The notes beneath the pieces are model-generated. The model was given only the letters and a program-made list of their open reading frames with translations, had not been told where the DNA came from and ran no database searches. 64,000 bases of DNA, from contig JAVDOI010000171.1 of assembly GCA_032191485.1 (NCBI GenBank), positions 67,001 to 131,000 on the forward strand, written 5' to 3'. This stretch comes from Leptoclinus maculatus (taxonomy: Eukaryota > Chordata > Actinopteri > Perciformes > Stichaeidae). A program made the position numbers and the translations under genes. This document shows, in pieces, positions 1-11,829 of the stretch. The stretch's first letter is position 1. Every line of letters starts with the position of its first letter.

Positions 1-262
1 AATTCTAGTAACTTCACGACGGTTCTGTAGGCCGTTGCAGCGGTGGGAGGGGGTGGTAGAACCGGTCCTAGAGTTAACAAATACCAGCGTGAAACGAATT
101 GAGCTAGTCTCAGACTTAAAGTCACTCCTGGCCTGCTGGAGAGAGCGATAGTCAGTTTCGAAGGTTTCTGCAAAATCGTAAACAAGACACCAGTATTTTT
201 AGCAGATTTCTTAATATGTATTTTAGTGTACTGCTAAATCTGGGTTGTGAGAATATAAAGGT

Positions 263-267
263 CCCCC

Positions 268-298
<31 letters not shown>

Positions 299-299
299 C
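263..299. repeat. Poly-C followed by (CT)n microsatellite
   Basis: Sixteen consecutive C residues pass directly into about ten CT units. Length is likely to vary between individuals and may be imprecise in assembly. Confidence 0.9.
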
Positions 300-540
300 T
301 GGTGTCGGGGTTACCTGCTGGTCATCTCAGGGGCCAATCACAGCACTCATACATCACGTCTTTGTTAGGAGGAAGTCATTAGGTTTCTGCAGCGACCCAG
401 CCTTGACCCCGCTGAAGCTGCATTAAAAACCCCGACCCGGGGGTCAGGGCAGGGGGCGGGGCTTATAGTAGGCTTCAGCCAATCACAGATGACCTGGACA
501 TGCAGCCAGCAGTATTGGACAGGTTCCAAGGTTTTCTCTA

Positions 541-561
541 TGTGTGTGTGTGTGTGTGTGT
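541..561. repeat. (TG)n microsatellite
   Basis: Uninterrupted TG dinucleotide run, about ten units. Confidence 0.9.
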
Positions 562-1199
562 TCTTCTTTCTGCCTTGCCGTCTTAAAAGTTGAACTATTT
601 GTAAGATTGGACACACAAAGCTTTGCCACCAAAACCCACCGTCCACAACAGAAAAACCTAATCATTCAGTGAATAAATCTTCCACAAGTAGTACTCACTC
701 TTCCACGTTTCAGTTCTGGTCCTCGGCACTTTATCCAAAACCCTACGCTTCCTTTTCCAATGTTGATGTGTATCTCTGTCATACGCCAAAACGTGCTCCA
801 GAAATAAAGACGAAATTTTGGACAACAAATTAAAATAGTTCATGAAGACGCCGCCACATCTACATGCGCTGCCGTCGCCATAATTTGATTGTGTTCTTCC
901 CAATTTATAGCAATGGGGGTATGAAAAATACAGCATTATAACCATCATGAAAGAAGCATTTATTACAGAGCTGTTGCATTAGACTGCGTTCATTTTAGCG
1001 AGGTGAAGATAGATATTCTTTTGATCATAAATACATGAACAGTATTTCAATTTGTCTTGTTTCATTGGAAGCTTTGCTAATGAAGCTTGCTTACTGTACA
1101 TATACTGTTCAATTAACCCAATTTACAGCAAGCAAACGTACAACTCTAATATAACTGCCTCCTTGATATAATCCACTCAATGTTGTGTCCCAATCAGGC

Positions 1200-1311
1200 G
1201 GTTGTGAAAACAACAAGATGGCGACGGCAAAATCGCCGAACTCGAGGCTTCAAAGCGTCGGTCCACAAACCAATGAGGCGACCACGCCCCACTTCTTATA
1301 AACAGTCTATG
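1200..1311 (+). repeat. Dispersed repeat family A, copy 1
   Basis: Shares ordered blocks with copies near 6830-7292, 13228-13345 (reverse), 32120-32372 and 51378-51425 (reverse): an 'aagatggcgacggc'-like block, 'ccgaactcgaggcttcaaa', 'gtccacaaaccaatg' and 'cacttcttat..acagtct'. This pattern is a familiar interspersed repeat of teleost genomes; its class cannot be told from these fragments. Confidence 0.7.
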
Positions 1312-1683
1312 ATCCCAATAGACTTTGAAATCAAACCTAATTCTACAATAATCTACATTTTAGCTGCTCACCAGCTCTGGACGTTGACCTTTGACCTCTG
1401 CGATCCTTGTGGAAGGTGTCTGTCACTGCAGTGTCTTTCTGTCTGATCACGGTGGACCCGGTGATGGTACTCACTTTCAGCGGACGATCCGACGCTTCGC
1501 CCCTACGGGTGTCTGTTTGATTGACAGGAGGCATAATGTGGCGCCGGGGCGTCCCCCCCCCTTTACCCTCTGTCTACCCTCTTCACCTCTCCTCTCAACT
1601 TCCCCTGCCCGGATCCCCTTTCTGGGGGTCAACGGTCATTCATTAGGATGCCCTCCATTCCTGATAATACCCATATATACAGA

Positions 1684-1806
1684 GTGTGTGTGTGTGTGTG
1701 TGAGGGTTATAACCGACACAGGACTCTGCGCCAGGGGTTGCGAGGGCCGGAGAGGGTTGACAGCTACCATCAGTCTTTAACAAACCACACACACACACAC
1801 ACTCAC
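1684..1806. repeat. Paired (TG)n and (CA)n microsatellites
   Basis: A TG run (1684-1702) is followed about 85 bp later by a CA run (1786-1806), so the two could pair as an imperfect inverted repeat. Confidence 0.8.
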
Positions 1807-2529
1807 ACTTTATCCCCCGGGGGTTTTAGTGTCCTCACTTTGCCCTGAAAGGGAGTTGCACTGACCGGTCACAATGATGACAGAAAATGTGACGCTCCAT
1901 CGGTTCGACGCCTCAAACTGAACCGTTCCGCGCTCATCGGGTGTTTGCTCATGTTTAAAGTCTGAATACAAGTTGAGTTTAGAACAATCGCCATCGGCTT
2001 GAGAGGAAGCTGTGGAAACGTGTTTCTGTTCTCCGTGGTGCACAAAGGCTGCAGTCAGGTCAGCGGTTACATTAGATGGACAGAGGCTGGTAATACTGGG
2101 CGGCTCCCAGTAGGAATGCATTGAAATGAGTGTATCAGGGAGGTGCTGCTGGAAACAAGTTCGCTGTTCTGTCCTCTGTTTGTCCTCTTCAGTCGGCAAA
2201 CAAAGGTAGAAATGTGTTCATTTACAGAAGGAAGCTGGATGTGGAGACGTGACGCTTTCACTGGTCACCACAAACACCCACTCAGGACTTCTGTTTCCTT
2301 AGAATCACAGGTTTATTTTATATTTATTTTGTGGTCAAAGCACCAAGTTTTAGTCAGCTCAGAGGAGGAGGAGGAGGAGGATGAAGATTAAGTTATTTTA
2401 CTGCACTGATGAAAGGCAACTTATAGTTTCACTGTGTGCTTTCTGCCTTTTCATGGAACATCTTCTCAAACTCTAAAGAACTCTTTTAAAATAATTTCTA
2501 AGATACACCTTTTTCTTTTCTTTTGCCGG

Positions 2530-2590
2530 AGCCAGGAGTTGGTTAGCTTAGCTTAGCATAAAGACCGAAAACTGTGTTCAAAATGACATG
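2530..2590 (+). repeat. Dispersed repeat family B fragment
   Basis: Contains 'gttagcttagcttagcata' and 'aagaccgaaaactg', matching the repeat at 13138-13230. The 'agcttagcttagca..aagactggaaac' motif is common in fish genomes. Only a fragment remains. Confidence 0.55.
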
Positions 2591-2916
2591 TTTTAGTTTT
2601 ACCAGCCGATAACGACCCTCGGGTCCACAGCGCTAAATGAGGAATATTACTGTAAATGGTTTACAGTCTGACTCAGACCTGGGTGTGAGTGATTATTTCC
2701 CCAGTCCTTCCAAATCACTTGGATGTTTTTGTTTCTTTTGGGAAAAGCACATTCAGTTGACTGATTAGTTTCTTTGGAATTGCTGCAGTTTGGTTTGAAA
2801 CCGTCACAGATTTGATTCAGAGGGTCGGTGTGCTGATAGTCGGTCATTCGGTCACGGAGACCAGAAAAAAAAAAATATTTTACTTGGTTACATCTAATAA
2901 ACATCTAATCCAGCCA

Positions 2917-2942
2917 ACACACACACACACACACACACACAC
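2917..2942. repeat. (CA)n microsatellite
   Basis: Uninterrupted CA run of about 13 units. Confidence 0.9.
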
Positions 2943-3147
2943 TCCCAAAGCTGTTAACAACTAGGAATTTCCCGGGAGAGAGTATTGACTCAAGTTCTAG
3001 TGAAAATCCATTAACACCTTCCATTGGAGGAGAAACAGCCATAAACACCTGACATGAATATGAAATTAAAGTAATGCTACTCACTATATAAACATCAGGA
3101 AAGAGGAACAGGCCAGAAAGCTCAAAAAGTTCAAGTTTGTTATTCTT

Positions 3148-3406
3148 AAGGTGTGTTCAGACCAAAAACATGCAGCCAATGTTCCGCGTGGAGACATACG
3201 AAGCTTGTAGTTCTTGAGATTCTCCTGATGGAGGACTCACTCGCCGTCGCCTTCCAAGAACAAAAAAAGGATCAGGTTTAGAGAAAAGTGAGTTAAGCCA
3301 GAGGACGGCATGGTAAGTTCTGAAGATATGTATTTGATGATTGGTATCAGTTCTACTTTACTACAAATCAAAATTGCAGCGTTTGCGTTTGGTCTGAACA
3401 CACCTT
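3148..3406. mobile_element. MITE-like element with 19-bp terminal inverted repeats
   Basis: The left end AAGGTGTGTTCAGACCAAA (3148-3166) is repeated as its exact reverse complement at 3388-3406. The 259-bp element has no coding capacity, so it fits a non-autonomous DNA transposon. The left flank reads TTAA across the boundary while the right flank reads TTCA, so a clean target-site duplication is not shown and the superfamily is unassigned. Confidence 0.75.
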
Positions 3407-4243
3407 CAGAGTCCTACCGGCGTTTGTCTGCGGGGGGACAATGATCCAATCGCCTCTGCTGAAGGAAACGCTTCTGTCATTATGGGAGCATCTCTTTCTA
3501 TTCAATTTGAACATTTATAGTGCACAAGAAGACATTTTGAAATGTCAAGGAGCACCCACATCTGGAGCTGTTGTTGAGATATCTCTCTCTGTGTAAAGGT
3601 CCCGACTTTAAGGTCCCAAAGTTTAAGTTTGATTATCATTTAAACTATAAAAGATATAGCTACCGTAAAACATCTTTTTATCAAAAATCGCATCGTGTAT
3701 ATATTTTGTTAAAGCACCCTACAATATTGCTGCATTAAAGATATCGAGGTATTTGGTGATATTGGATTTTCCCCATATCGAGTTTCTTTTGTTTGTTCAT
3801 TAACATTTGCATGAATTAAAGATCTGTTGCTTTAATTGACAGCTCGCTCAGCTCCGCCCAGGTCCCGCCCCTTAGACTAAGAAAGACGACAGTTAGCTGT
3901 GAAATCAAACTCGAGCCTTCCAAACGTCCCTTCGGGGACATTTGGTGGCATCACTGACAGTACGTCCATTTTGCCCTTGAGCAAGGTTTTCGACCTCTGA
4001 CAGCTCCGTGGAACCCCTACATTCCTAGCAGCCTCCTGCGGCCTTGGTAGTTAAAAACAAACTTTGCAAAAATGAAAGTATTTACAGTAGAGTATGTATC
4101 TAACTGTCGTTATTTTATTAGCTGTTCGTCTCACATTCACAGACATTAATCATTCCGTCAGACAGCCCGTACAGGTCGTGCCCCTCGTTGAGTAATCTTG
4201 AGTGACGTTCCACATCCGACGCTTTAAGTATAGCCTTTCTGTG

Positions 4244-4279
4244 TCTTCTTCTTCTTCTTCTTCTTCTTCTTCTTCTTCT
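4244..4279. repeat. (CTT)n trinucleotide repeat
   Basis: About 12 uninterrupted CTT units (AAG on the minus strand, where they would read as poly-Lys, poly-Arg or poly-Glu). Confidence 0.9.
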
Positions 4280-4447
4280 GTGGTTGCACGGCACGGCGTG
4301 CATTGTCTGGGCCCAGTGTGACAGTTTGATGAGCCATTAGTCGACATAATTTATCTTTGTGTTCACTCTGCCTGCAGACTCTCTGTCTGCTGCGGGACGG
4401 CGTGCCTTTGTCCTGACTGCTGCACGGGGCAGGGCCGCGGGGTTTGG

Positions 4448-4450
<3 letters not shown>

Positions 4451-4487
<37 letters not shown>
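4451..4487. repeat. (CA)n microsatellite
   Basis: About 18 CA units followed by a short AT-rich 'atatataaatatatatat' run. Confidence 0.9.
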
Positions 4488-4491
<4 letters not shown>

Positions 4492-6829
4492 TATATAAAT
4501 ATATATATACGGACACATAATAGAGGAGTCATACAACTCTGACGTAGACAATAATTGCTGTGTTTGGTTGGAATGACATGGTCGTGGTGTTACAAAGTGT
4601 TAAAAGTTCAAAGATTATGTAAAGTGATGAGGAGTCAGGTCAATAAAAGATGCATCATCTTTAATGATAGTTCTACAACTGAACTTGTAATGCCTTTTTT
4701 GTTTCCTTGTGTGTTAGGGCAGAAGGTCAGGTTGTACTCATACAGCATTTGTAGCGATACAATTATAGTGGTGTAATTCAGTAGGTCTCCCACGAAATCA
4801 GTTTGTATCCAACGTGATCATGAACCAGGACGTTCAGAAGAAGAATGCAAAAATCCACCCGGGTGGGCGTACGGGTGTAAAAGACCACAGTTTGTGTCCC
4901 ATGTGAAAAGAGAAGTCAACGTTTAATTATTTGTCAAGTTGTTTCCTGTGAAGACTGAAGTTTATTTTGAAAAGGCTGTAATCAGACAATGAGCCGAAAT
5001 TTAAACATTTTGATAGACTTTCGTGGGAAAAGGCACGGAAATGAGGCGTACGTTCTTTTTGTAAGATTTCATACACACCGTCATGAGGATACGGTGAGAA
5101 GGGGAACCACATTACACATAGTCACTTCTCCCATTGTTGATATACAAACATGTTTAAAAGCTCAATTCATTGGTCGTTAGATGTTCTGGCCATCAGTGGG
5201 CTCTGCTGGACCTAAAGGGGCCAGAAAGAGATTTGGAGGGTCCGGAAAGCAGCATGTCTTTATACATCCATGAAACAGAAAGAGAGATGTGACGAAGGAT
5301 AGATGGGGAGCTGATTGTGACCTCTGACCTATAGGGGGAGATCGGGCAGCGGTCATGGCGCCGACAGACAAAGGTTATATGCATCTTAAACGTGGCGGCC
5401 GCGTAGAAACATTGTCAAGTTTTTAAGTTATCATCACTGATAGGAATCATGTCAACGGCTCAGGTTGGAATAAACTGCACTTCTTCACCTCCTGTTAGCT
5501 AGTTTACTGTTGGTGTTTTAGAGCTTCTGATAATATCCACACGTCCTTCCGTCTTTTGGCCAGTTATCCACTAAACACTAAGCCACTAAATGGACATGAC
5601 ACGTTTCATGTTGGCAGAGTTCTAAGGTGGGTTTCTTTTGAACGACTGCACCTGCTCTGAGAGAAGACTGAGGGCGAACTCAGAAGCAGATAAGGACCAT
5701 ATAGTCAATGTTAGTTACATCTAGGATGAGGGTTAACCTTTCTGAAAAGGGTGAATAGTCAACAAGGCAACGCTCACTCTTTCAAGTTCATAGTACACAT
5801 TCTTCAGTCCGCTCTCTGTTAAATGTAACGTCATTGGCGTTTTTTTTTGCTCTCACTTTGTTAATCTTGTAACCGCTGTGAAGGGGAAGCGGGGAAACAC
5901 TGAGAGGGGAGAGGCAAAGGGCTTTCTGTCTGGGCGTAGAGGGCAAACTCCCAACTCGATAAGAAAGGTGAGAGGTAAACATTGACCCGAGTCCTATCGC
6001 CGCTTGTCCAGGTCCATCTTTCACTGGAGAAACTAAGCAAACAGCAGGGGATGCACTGATAACTCTCTTTCACTCCGAGCCGTAAAACTTTAAGTATCGT
6101 CTGATAACGAGGACCAGATCCCCGGCGTCGTTGGTTTCAACCTTCGCTTCAAGACGTTATGCAAAAAAACGATCTACCTCAGAACAATCTGTGTGAAAAG
6201 GTGCTGAATAATTAATTTACCTTTCATGATCAGAGAACATTCTCTGATTTGATGTGTGTTCACTGTTACTATTGTTATGATCGTTTCTGCTGCTGAAAGT
6301 CCTCATAGTCATTATTCATTGTGACCGTGTGAATGACGACGGTCCTTTTCAGTAGGAAAGGCGGAGGCAGCGTGATATTGTTGAACCGCATCCTGTTTTT
6401 TTACAAATCTTAAATGTTGGTTTCTTTTAACCATGACCACGAACTTTCTCCGATCTCGAAACCCATCAGCTATTGGTCAGACGACAGATAAACCTCTCAG
6501 GGCTAAATATCTGAAGTTCGGGTTTAAGACTTCCTCTTCTGTACTGCTTATTGTTTAAAGTTCAGACTGGAGTTGAAGAAGACGTGTTCGACGAGATTGT
6601 TTCCCAGATGGCCAATTTACAAGCTAGTTTTAAGCTAATAAAGAAGATCAAAAGATAGCTGATGGGTTACAAGATTGCATTTCGGACAATGCATTCCGCC
6701 TCTTTTACTCGACACGGAGGGCTTAACCTGCATTCAACAACAGCCTGCTGGAACATGATTGGTCAATACTACTTGCACTACAAACGTAACCAGGTGGCAA
6801 CCTTCGGTTCTGCCGAGTGAAGCCGATGC

Positions 6830-7292
6830 TTCATGTCTTTAAAGCTGCATTCTCTCTAGTGTCCACCAGGGGGCGACTCCTCTGGTTGTATAGAAGTCTA
6901 TGAGAAAATGACTCTACTTCTCTCTTGATTTATTACCTCAGTAAACATTGTAAACATGAGTTTATGGTCTCAATCTATAGTTTCAAGTCTTCTTCAATAC
7001 AGCATGATGTTCATTTAGTACATTATGGTCCATTTAGAGTCAAACAGACCATAAAGCAGGGGATGCTTTAGGGCGGGGCTTACTGTGATTGACAGGTCTC
7101 TGCCAGCGACGTATACGGCGTCTCTACGTCACTCCTCCACATTCTAAATATGGTCACTTCCTTTCATTGATTGCTAGAAACAACAACACGGCAACAGCTG
7201 TAATCCAAGATGCCGAACTCGAAGCTTCATAACATCAGTCCACAAACCAATGGTTGACGTCAGGATGACTACCTCCACTTCTTATTTACAGT
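6830..7292 (+). repeat. Dispersed repeat family A, copy 2 (longest)
   Basis: This is the most complete copy. It starts near 'ccaccagggggcgactcctc', runs through a block almost identical to 32120-32372 ('tttattacctcagtaaacat', 'catgatgttcatttagta') and ends in the block shared with 1200-1311 ('gtccacaaaccaatgg', 'ccacttcttatttacagtct'). It shows that the two partial copies belong to one family. No coding potential is seen. Confidence 0.8.
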
Positions 7293-9160
7293 CTTTGACC
7301 GTAACAGAACACACCACAGATTCTGCATTCATATACAGACATCTGTTCATAGAGATCCATCTTTTCTCAACCTTCACAGAGTATTCTTTGTCCATACTAG
7401 CTGCATTGCTCTTGGATGGAGATGTTGGTGGCAACTTTGACCAGAGCGAAATATCTCAACAAATTTGGATTATCTTTAAATTCGGGTACAAATATCCGTG
7501 GTGTCGAGAGGATGAATCCTAATCACTTTGGTGATTGTTTGACTTTCCATCTTGGGATCTGGTCTTCATGGTTCCTAGCAACCAATACCCAACCCTGGAC
7601 TTAAAGTCGGGCCAGGTCCAAATTATATTCCGTGTATACTCTGTGTGCTAATACGTCTAATACCTGAGCCGACCAGCTTCATCGTGTCATGTCCATGTGA
7701 AGTGCAGGTAAGATGACATGTGTATGCTGCTCTTTTCGCTCTCTACTTGTCAGTTCCAGTCCATAACCTTTTCGATACGGTCTAATTGTCCTGGGGTTTG
7801 GATCTCTATTCATATCGAATTACAAGCCTATCAGGACAATACATTTCATCAAAATCTGTGAAATCATGTTTTGGACCCTCTGCAACTTTGACTGGAAAAA
7901 TTACTTAATAAAAATTGGTCGCTTGAAAAAACAACTGTAATTATTCCCATAATAGATCAAGCTGACAGCCTTTTTCAGCCTTGTGTTGAACCAGTGTGCT
8001 GATGGTTTCCTCCCAGTAAACAGGGAGCAGCTCCAGAGGGCAGACGTGTTGCAGACGTGTTGCAGGCTTCATCCTCCCAAAACGGGAGGATGAAGCAGTA
8101 AAACCACAGAACAAGGTTTTACTTCAGTTCAAACAAAAGAAGAAAGGTAATACAAGATGACCCGTCTGTTAATGGCTAACTGGATCGGTACACGCGGAGA
8201 CAAACACGCCGCCCTCCGACACGGGCTTCACCTGTAAGCAAACATATGGATGTGCACATAAAGAGGCATTTGTACACAAATGCATTACCAGAAGAGAGAA
8301 ATGACCACTCCTCAATGTCGTTTTCCAATTAGGTCGGTTTAACAGCCTTCCACTCGTTAAATGAATACAGCCTTTCTCTGAACTTTCCCATGTTTCACAT
8401 TGGTCCACAGGATTATATTCAATCTATAAATGTGTTTTAAAGTTAGCTCTGCAAACAGCATCTCCTTCACCGAATTGGAAAGACGTGGTGTTATCGTATG
8501 TTTGGAGGTAATCGGCCACAAGATTGGTTTCACACATAGGACTCTTTGAATACATCTTTATTACACCGTGATGTCAGAGTACACGCACTCATGCACGCCT
8601 GTGTAAACGCTTTCTAACGAACCCTCGCTCCAAACAGGAAAGTCAGGATATTGAATCTCTCGGTGACTCTCACTGTTAATAAGATCCATACTGCACACAT
8701 TTCCTGTACAAAACTCAGTCGTAAAACACACCGTCGGCCTGCTAACGTGCGTCAACATCACGTTTGGCTGCTACTGCACATGATGCCAGCTATGTCCGAT
8801 GTAATGACGGGAGAAACAAACCAAATCAATTCTCATTATGGTATAGTTTGCAGAGGTCTGAAATGTATAAAATGTTTAATTAATCTGTTTCATGGAAGGA
8901 ATTTAACCAAAAAAACACAATCTCTAATTCTAGCAAGGCTATTAGATGCACAAACTGTACTCAGAAGCACAATGACACTCGTTTGAAGTCAGATTTACAT
9001 GCATACGAAACTGCAGATAGTTTCCTCACGCTGGCTGTTGCTCATCCCTGTGCTATCGTCGAGAACCACCAGAGGTCCTTATACCTGCCTCCCCAGCTGA
9101 GAGTCTCTGCAGCTGCCTGCGATCAGGACTCACACAGCTCCGATCAGTCAGCCCGTCAGC
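7293..9160. other. Gene-free stretch before the minisatellite
   Basis: No supported gene. The only marked structure is a perfect 13-bp hairpin at 8066-8096. The sequence just before the array (about 8983-9160) is open in one frame but resembles no known protein. Confidence 0.5.
8066..8096. repeat. Perfect 13-bp inverted repeat (hairpin)
   Basis: Arms at 8066-8078 and 8084-8096 are exact reverse complements around a 5-nt loop (AAAAC). Just upstream the 11-bp unit 'gcagacgtgtt' is tandemly duplicated. Confidence 0.85.
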
Positions 9161-11829
9161 ATGTGGGAGAATATCTCACCCTTCATCATGTGGGAGTATA
9201 TCTCACCCTTCTCATGTGGGAGTATATCTCACCCTTCATCATGTGGGAGTATATCTCACCCTTCTCATGTGGGAGTATATCTCACCCTTCATCATGTGGG
9301 AGTATATCTCACCCTTCAGCATGTGGGAGTATATCTCACCCTTCTCATGTGGGAGTATATCTCACCCTTCATCATGTGGGAGTATATCTCACCCTTCATC
9401 ATGTGGGAGTATATCTCACCCTTCTCATGTGGGAGTATATCTCACCCTTCATCATGTGGGAGTATATCTTACCCTTCAGCATGTGGGAGTATATCTCACC
9501 CTTCTCATGTGGGAGTATATCTCACCCTTCATCATGTGGGAGTATATCTCACCCTTCATCATGTGGGAGTATATCTCACCCTTCTCATGTGGGAGTATAT
9601 CTCACCCTTCAGCATGTGGGAGTATATCTCACCCTTCATCATGTGGGAGTATATCTCACCCTTCATCATGTGGGAGTATATCTCACCCTTCATCATGTGG
9701 GAGTATATCTCACCCTTCTCATGTGGGAGAATATCTCACCCTTCTCATGTGGGAGTATATCTCACCCTTCATCATGTGGGAGTATATCTCACCCTTCTCA
9801 TGTGGGAGTATATCTCACCCTTCATCATGTGGGAGTATATCTCACCCTTCTCATGTGGGAGTATATCTCACCCTTCATCATGTGGGAGTATATCTCACCC
9901 TTCATCATGTGGGAGTATATCTCACCCTTCTCATGTGGGAGTATATCTTACCCTTCATCATGTGGGAGTATATCTCACCCTTCTCATGTGGGAGTATATC
10001 TCACCCTTCATCATGTGGGAGTATATCTCACCCTTCATCATGTGGGAGTATATCTCACCCTTCTCATGTGGGAGTATATCTCACCCTTCATCATGTGGGA
10101 GTATATCTCACCCTTCATCATGTGGGAGTATATCTTACCCTTCATCATGTGGGAGTATATCTCACCCTTCATCATGTGGGAGTATATCTCACCCTTCATC
10201 ATGTGGGAGTATATCTTACCCTTCATCATGTGGGAGTATATCTCACCCTTCATCATGTGGGAGTATATCTCACCCTTCTCATGTGGGAGTATATCTCACC
10301 CTTCATCATGTGGGAGTATATCTCACCCTTCATCATGTGGGAGTATATCTTACCCTTCATCATGTGGGAGTATATCTCACCCATCATCATGTGGGAGTAT
10401 ATCTCACCCTTCATCATGTGGGAGTATATCTTACCCTTCATCATGTGGGAGTATATCTCACCCTTCATCATGTGGGAGTATATCTCACCCTTCTCATGTG
10501 GGAGAATATCTCACCCTTCAGCATGTGGGAGTATATCTCACCCTTCTCATGTGGGAGTATATCTCACCCTTCTCATGTGGGAGTATATCTTACCCTTCAT
10601 CATGTGGGAGTATATCTCACCCTTCATCATGTGGGAGTATATCTCACCCTTCATCATGTGGGAGTATATCTCACCCTTCATCATGTGGGAGTATATCTCA
10701 CCCTTCATCATGTGGGAGTATATCTCACCCTTCTCATGTGGGAGTATATCTCACCCTTCATCATGTGGGAGTATATCTCACCCTTCATCATGTGGGAGTA
10801 TATCTTACCCTTCATCATGTGGGAGTATATCTCACCCTTCATCATGTGGGAGTATATCTCACCCTTCATCATGTGGGAGTATATCTTACCCTTCATCATG
10901 TGGGAGTATATCTCACCCTTCATCATGTGGGAGTATATCTCACCCTTCTCATGTGGGAGTATATCTCACCCTTCATCATGTGGGAGTATATCTCACCCTT
11001 CATCATGTGGGAGTATATCTTACCCTTCATCATGTGGGAGTATATCTCACCCATCATCATGTGGGAGTATATCTCACCCTTCATCATGTGGGAGTATATC
11101 TTACCCTTCATCATGTGGGAGTATATCTCACCCTTCATCATGTGGGAGTATATCTCACCCTTCTCATGTGGGAGAATATCTCACCCTTCAGCATGTGGGA
11201 GTATATCTCACCCTTCTCATGTGGGAGTATATCTCACCCTTCATCATGTGGGAGTATATCTCACCCTTCTCATGTGGGAGTATATCTCACCCTTCATCAT
11301 GTGGGAGTATATCTCACCCTTCTCATGTGGGAGTATATCTCACCCTTCATCATGTGGGAGTATATCTCACCCTTCTCATGTGGGAGTATATCTCACCCTT
11401 CTCATGTGGGAGTATATCTCACCCTTCATCATGTGGGAGTATATCTTACCCTTCATCATGTGGGAGTATATCTCACCCTTCATCATGTGGGAGTATATCT
11501 CACCCTTCTCATGTGGGAGTATATCTCACCCTTCTCATGTGGGAGTATATCTCACCCTTCATCATGTGGGAGTATATCTCACCCTTCTCATGTGGGAGTA
11601 TATCTCACCCTTCATCATGTGGGAGTATATCTCACCCTTCATCATGTGGGAGTATATCTCACCCTTCATCATGTGGGAGTATATCTCACCCATCATCATG
11701 TGGGAGTATATCTCACCCTTCATCATGTGGGAGTATATCTCACCCTTCAACATGTGGGAGTATATCTCACCCTTCTCATGTGGGAGTATATGTCACCCTT
11801 CTCATGTGGGAGTATATCTCACCCTTCTC
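9161..11829. repeat. Large minisatellite, 26/27-bp unit, about 100 copies
   Basis: Tandem array of a unit built on 'atgtgggagtatatctcacc' followed by 'cttcatc' (27 bp) or 'cttctc' (26 bp). Variants include 'agAatatc', 'ctTaccc', 'ttcAGcatg' and 'ccATcatc'. The 27-mer keeps reading frame and the 26-mer shifts it; since no stop occurs in any plus-strand frame of the unit, all three frames stay open for about 2.6 kb. The frames interchange three 9-residue peptides, so they reflect the repeat and not selection for a protein. The array contains a larger internal duplication of period 670 bp. Flanking sequence shows no repeat relation. Confidence 0.97.

Larger units (their letters stand above)
1..3147. 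other. Gene-free stretch with microsatellites
   Basis: No exon or coherent protein match is visible on either strand; all open frames are short and of low quality. The stretch holds a poly-C/CT tract (263-299), TG tracts (541-561, 1684-1702), CA tracts (1786-1806, 2917-2942), a GAG run near 2360, a dispersed-repeat copy (about 1200-1311) and a piece of a second repeat family (about 2530-2590). Confidence 0.6.
3407..6829. other. Gene-free stretch
   Basis: No exon with splice signals and recognisable protein is visible. It holds a CTT run (4244-4279), a CA run (4451-4487) and ordinary AT-rich sequence. Open frames through the triplet and CA runs are low complexity and are not genes. Confidence 0.55.

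Noticed and set aside
10038..11753. Minus-strand frames repeating MMKGEIYSH
   Set aside because: Reverse reading of the minisatellite, closed wherever a 26-bp unit shifts the frame.
9161..11829. CRISPR-like array
   Set aside because: There are no unique spacers; the whole unit repeats and the context is vertebrate.
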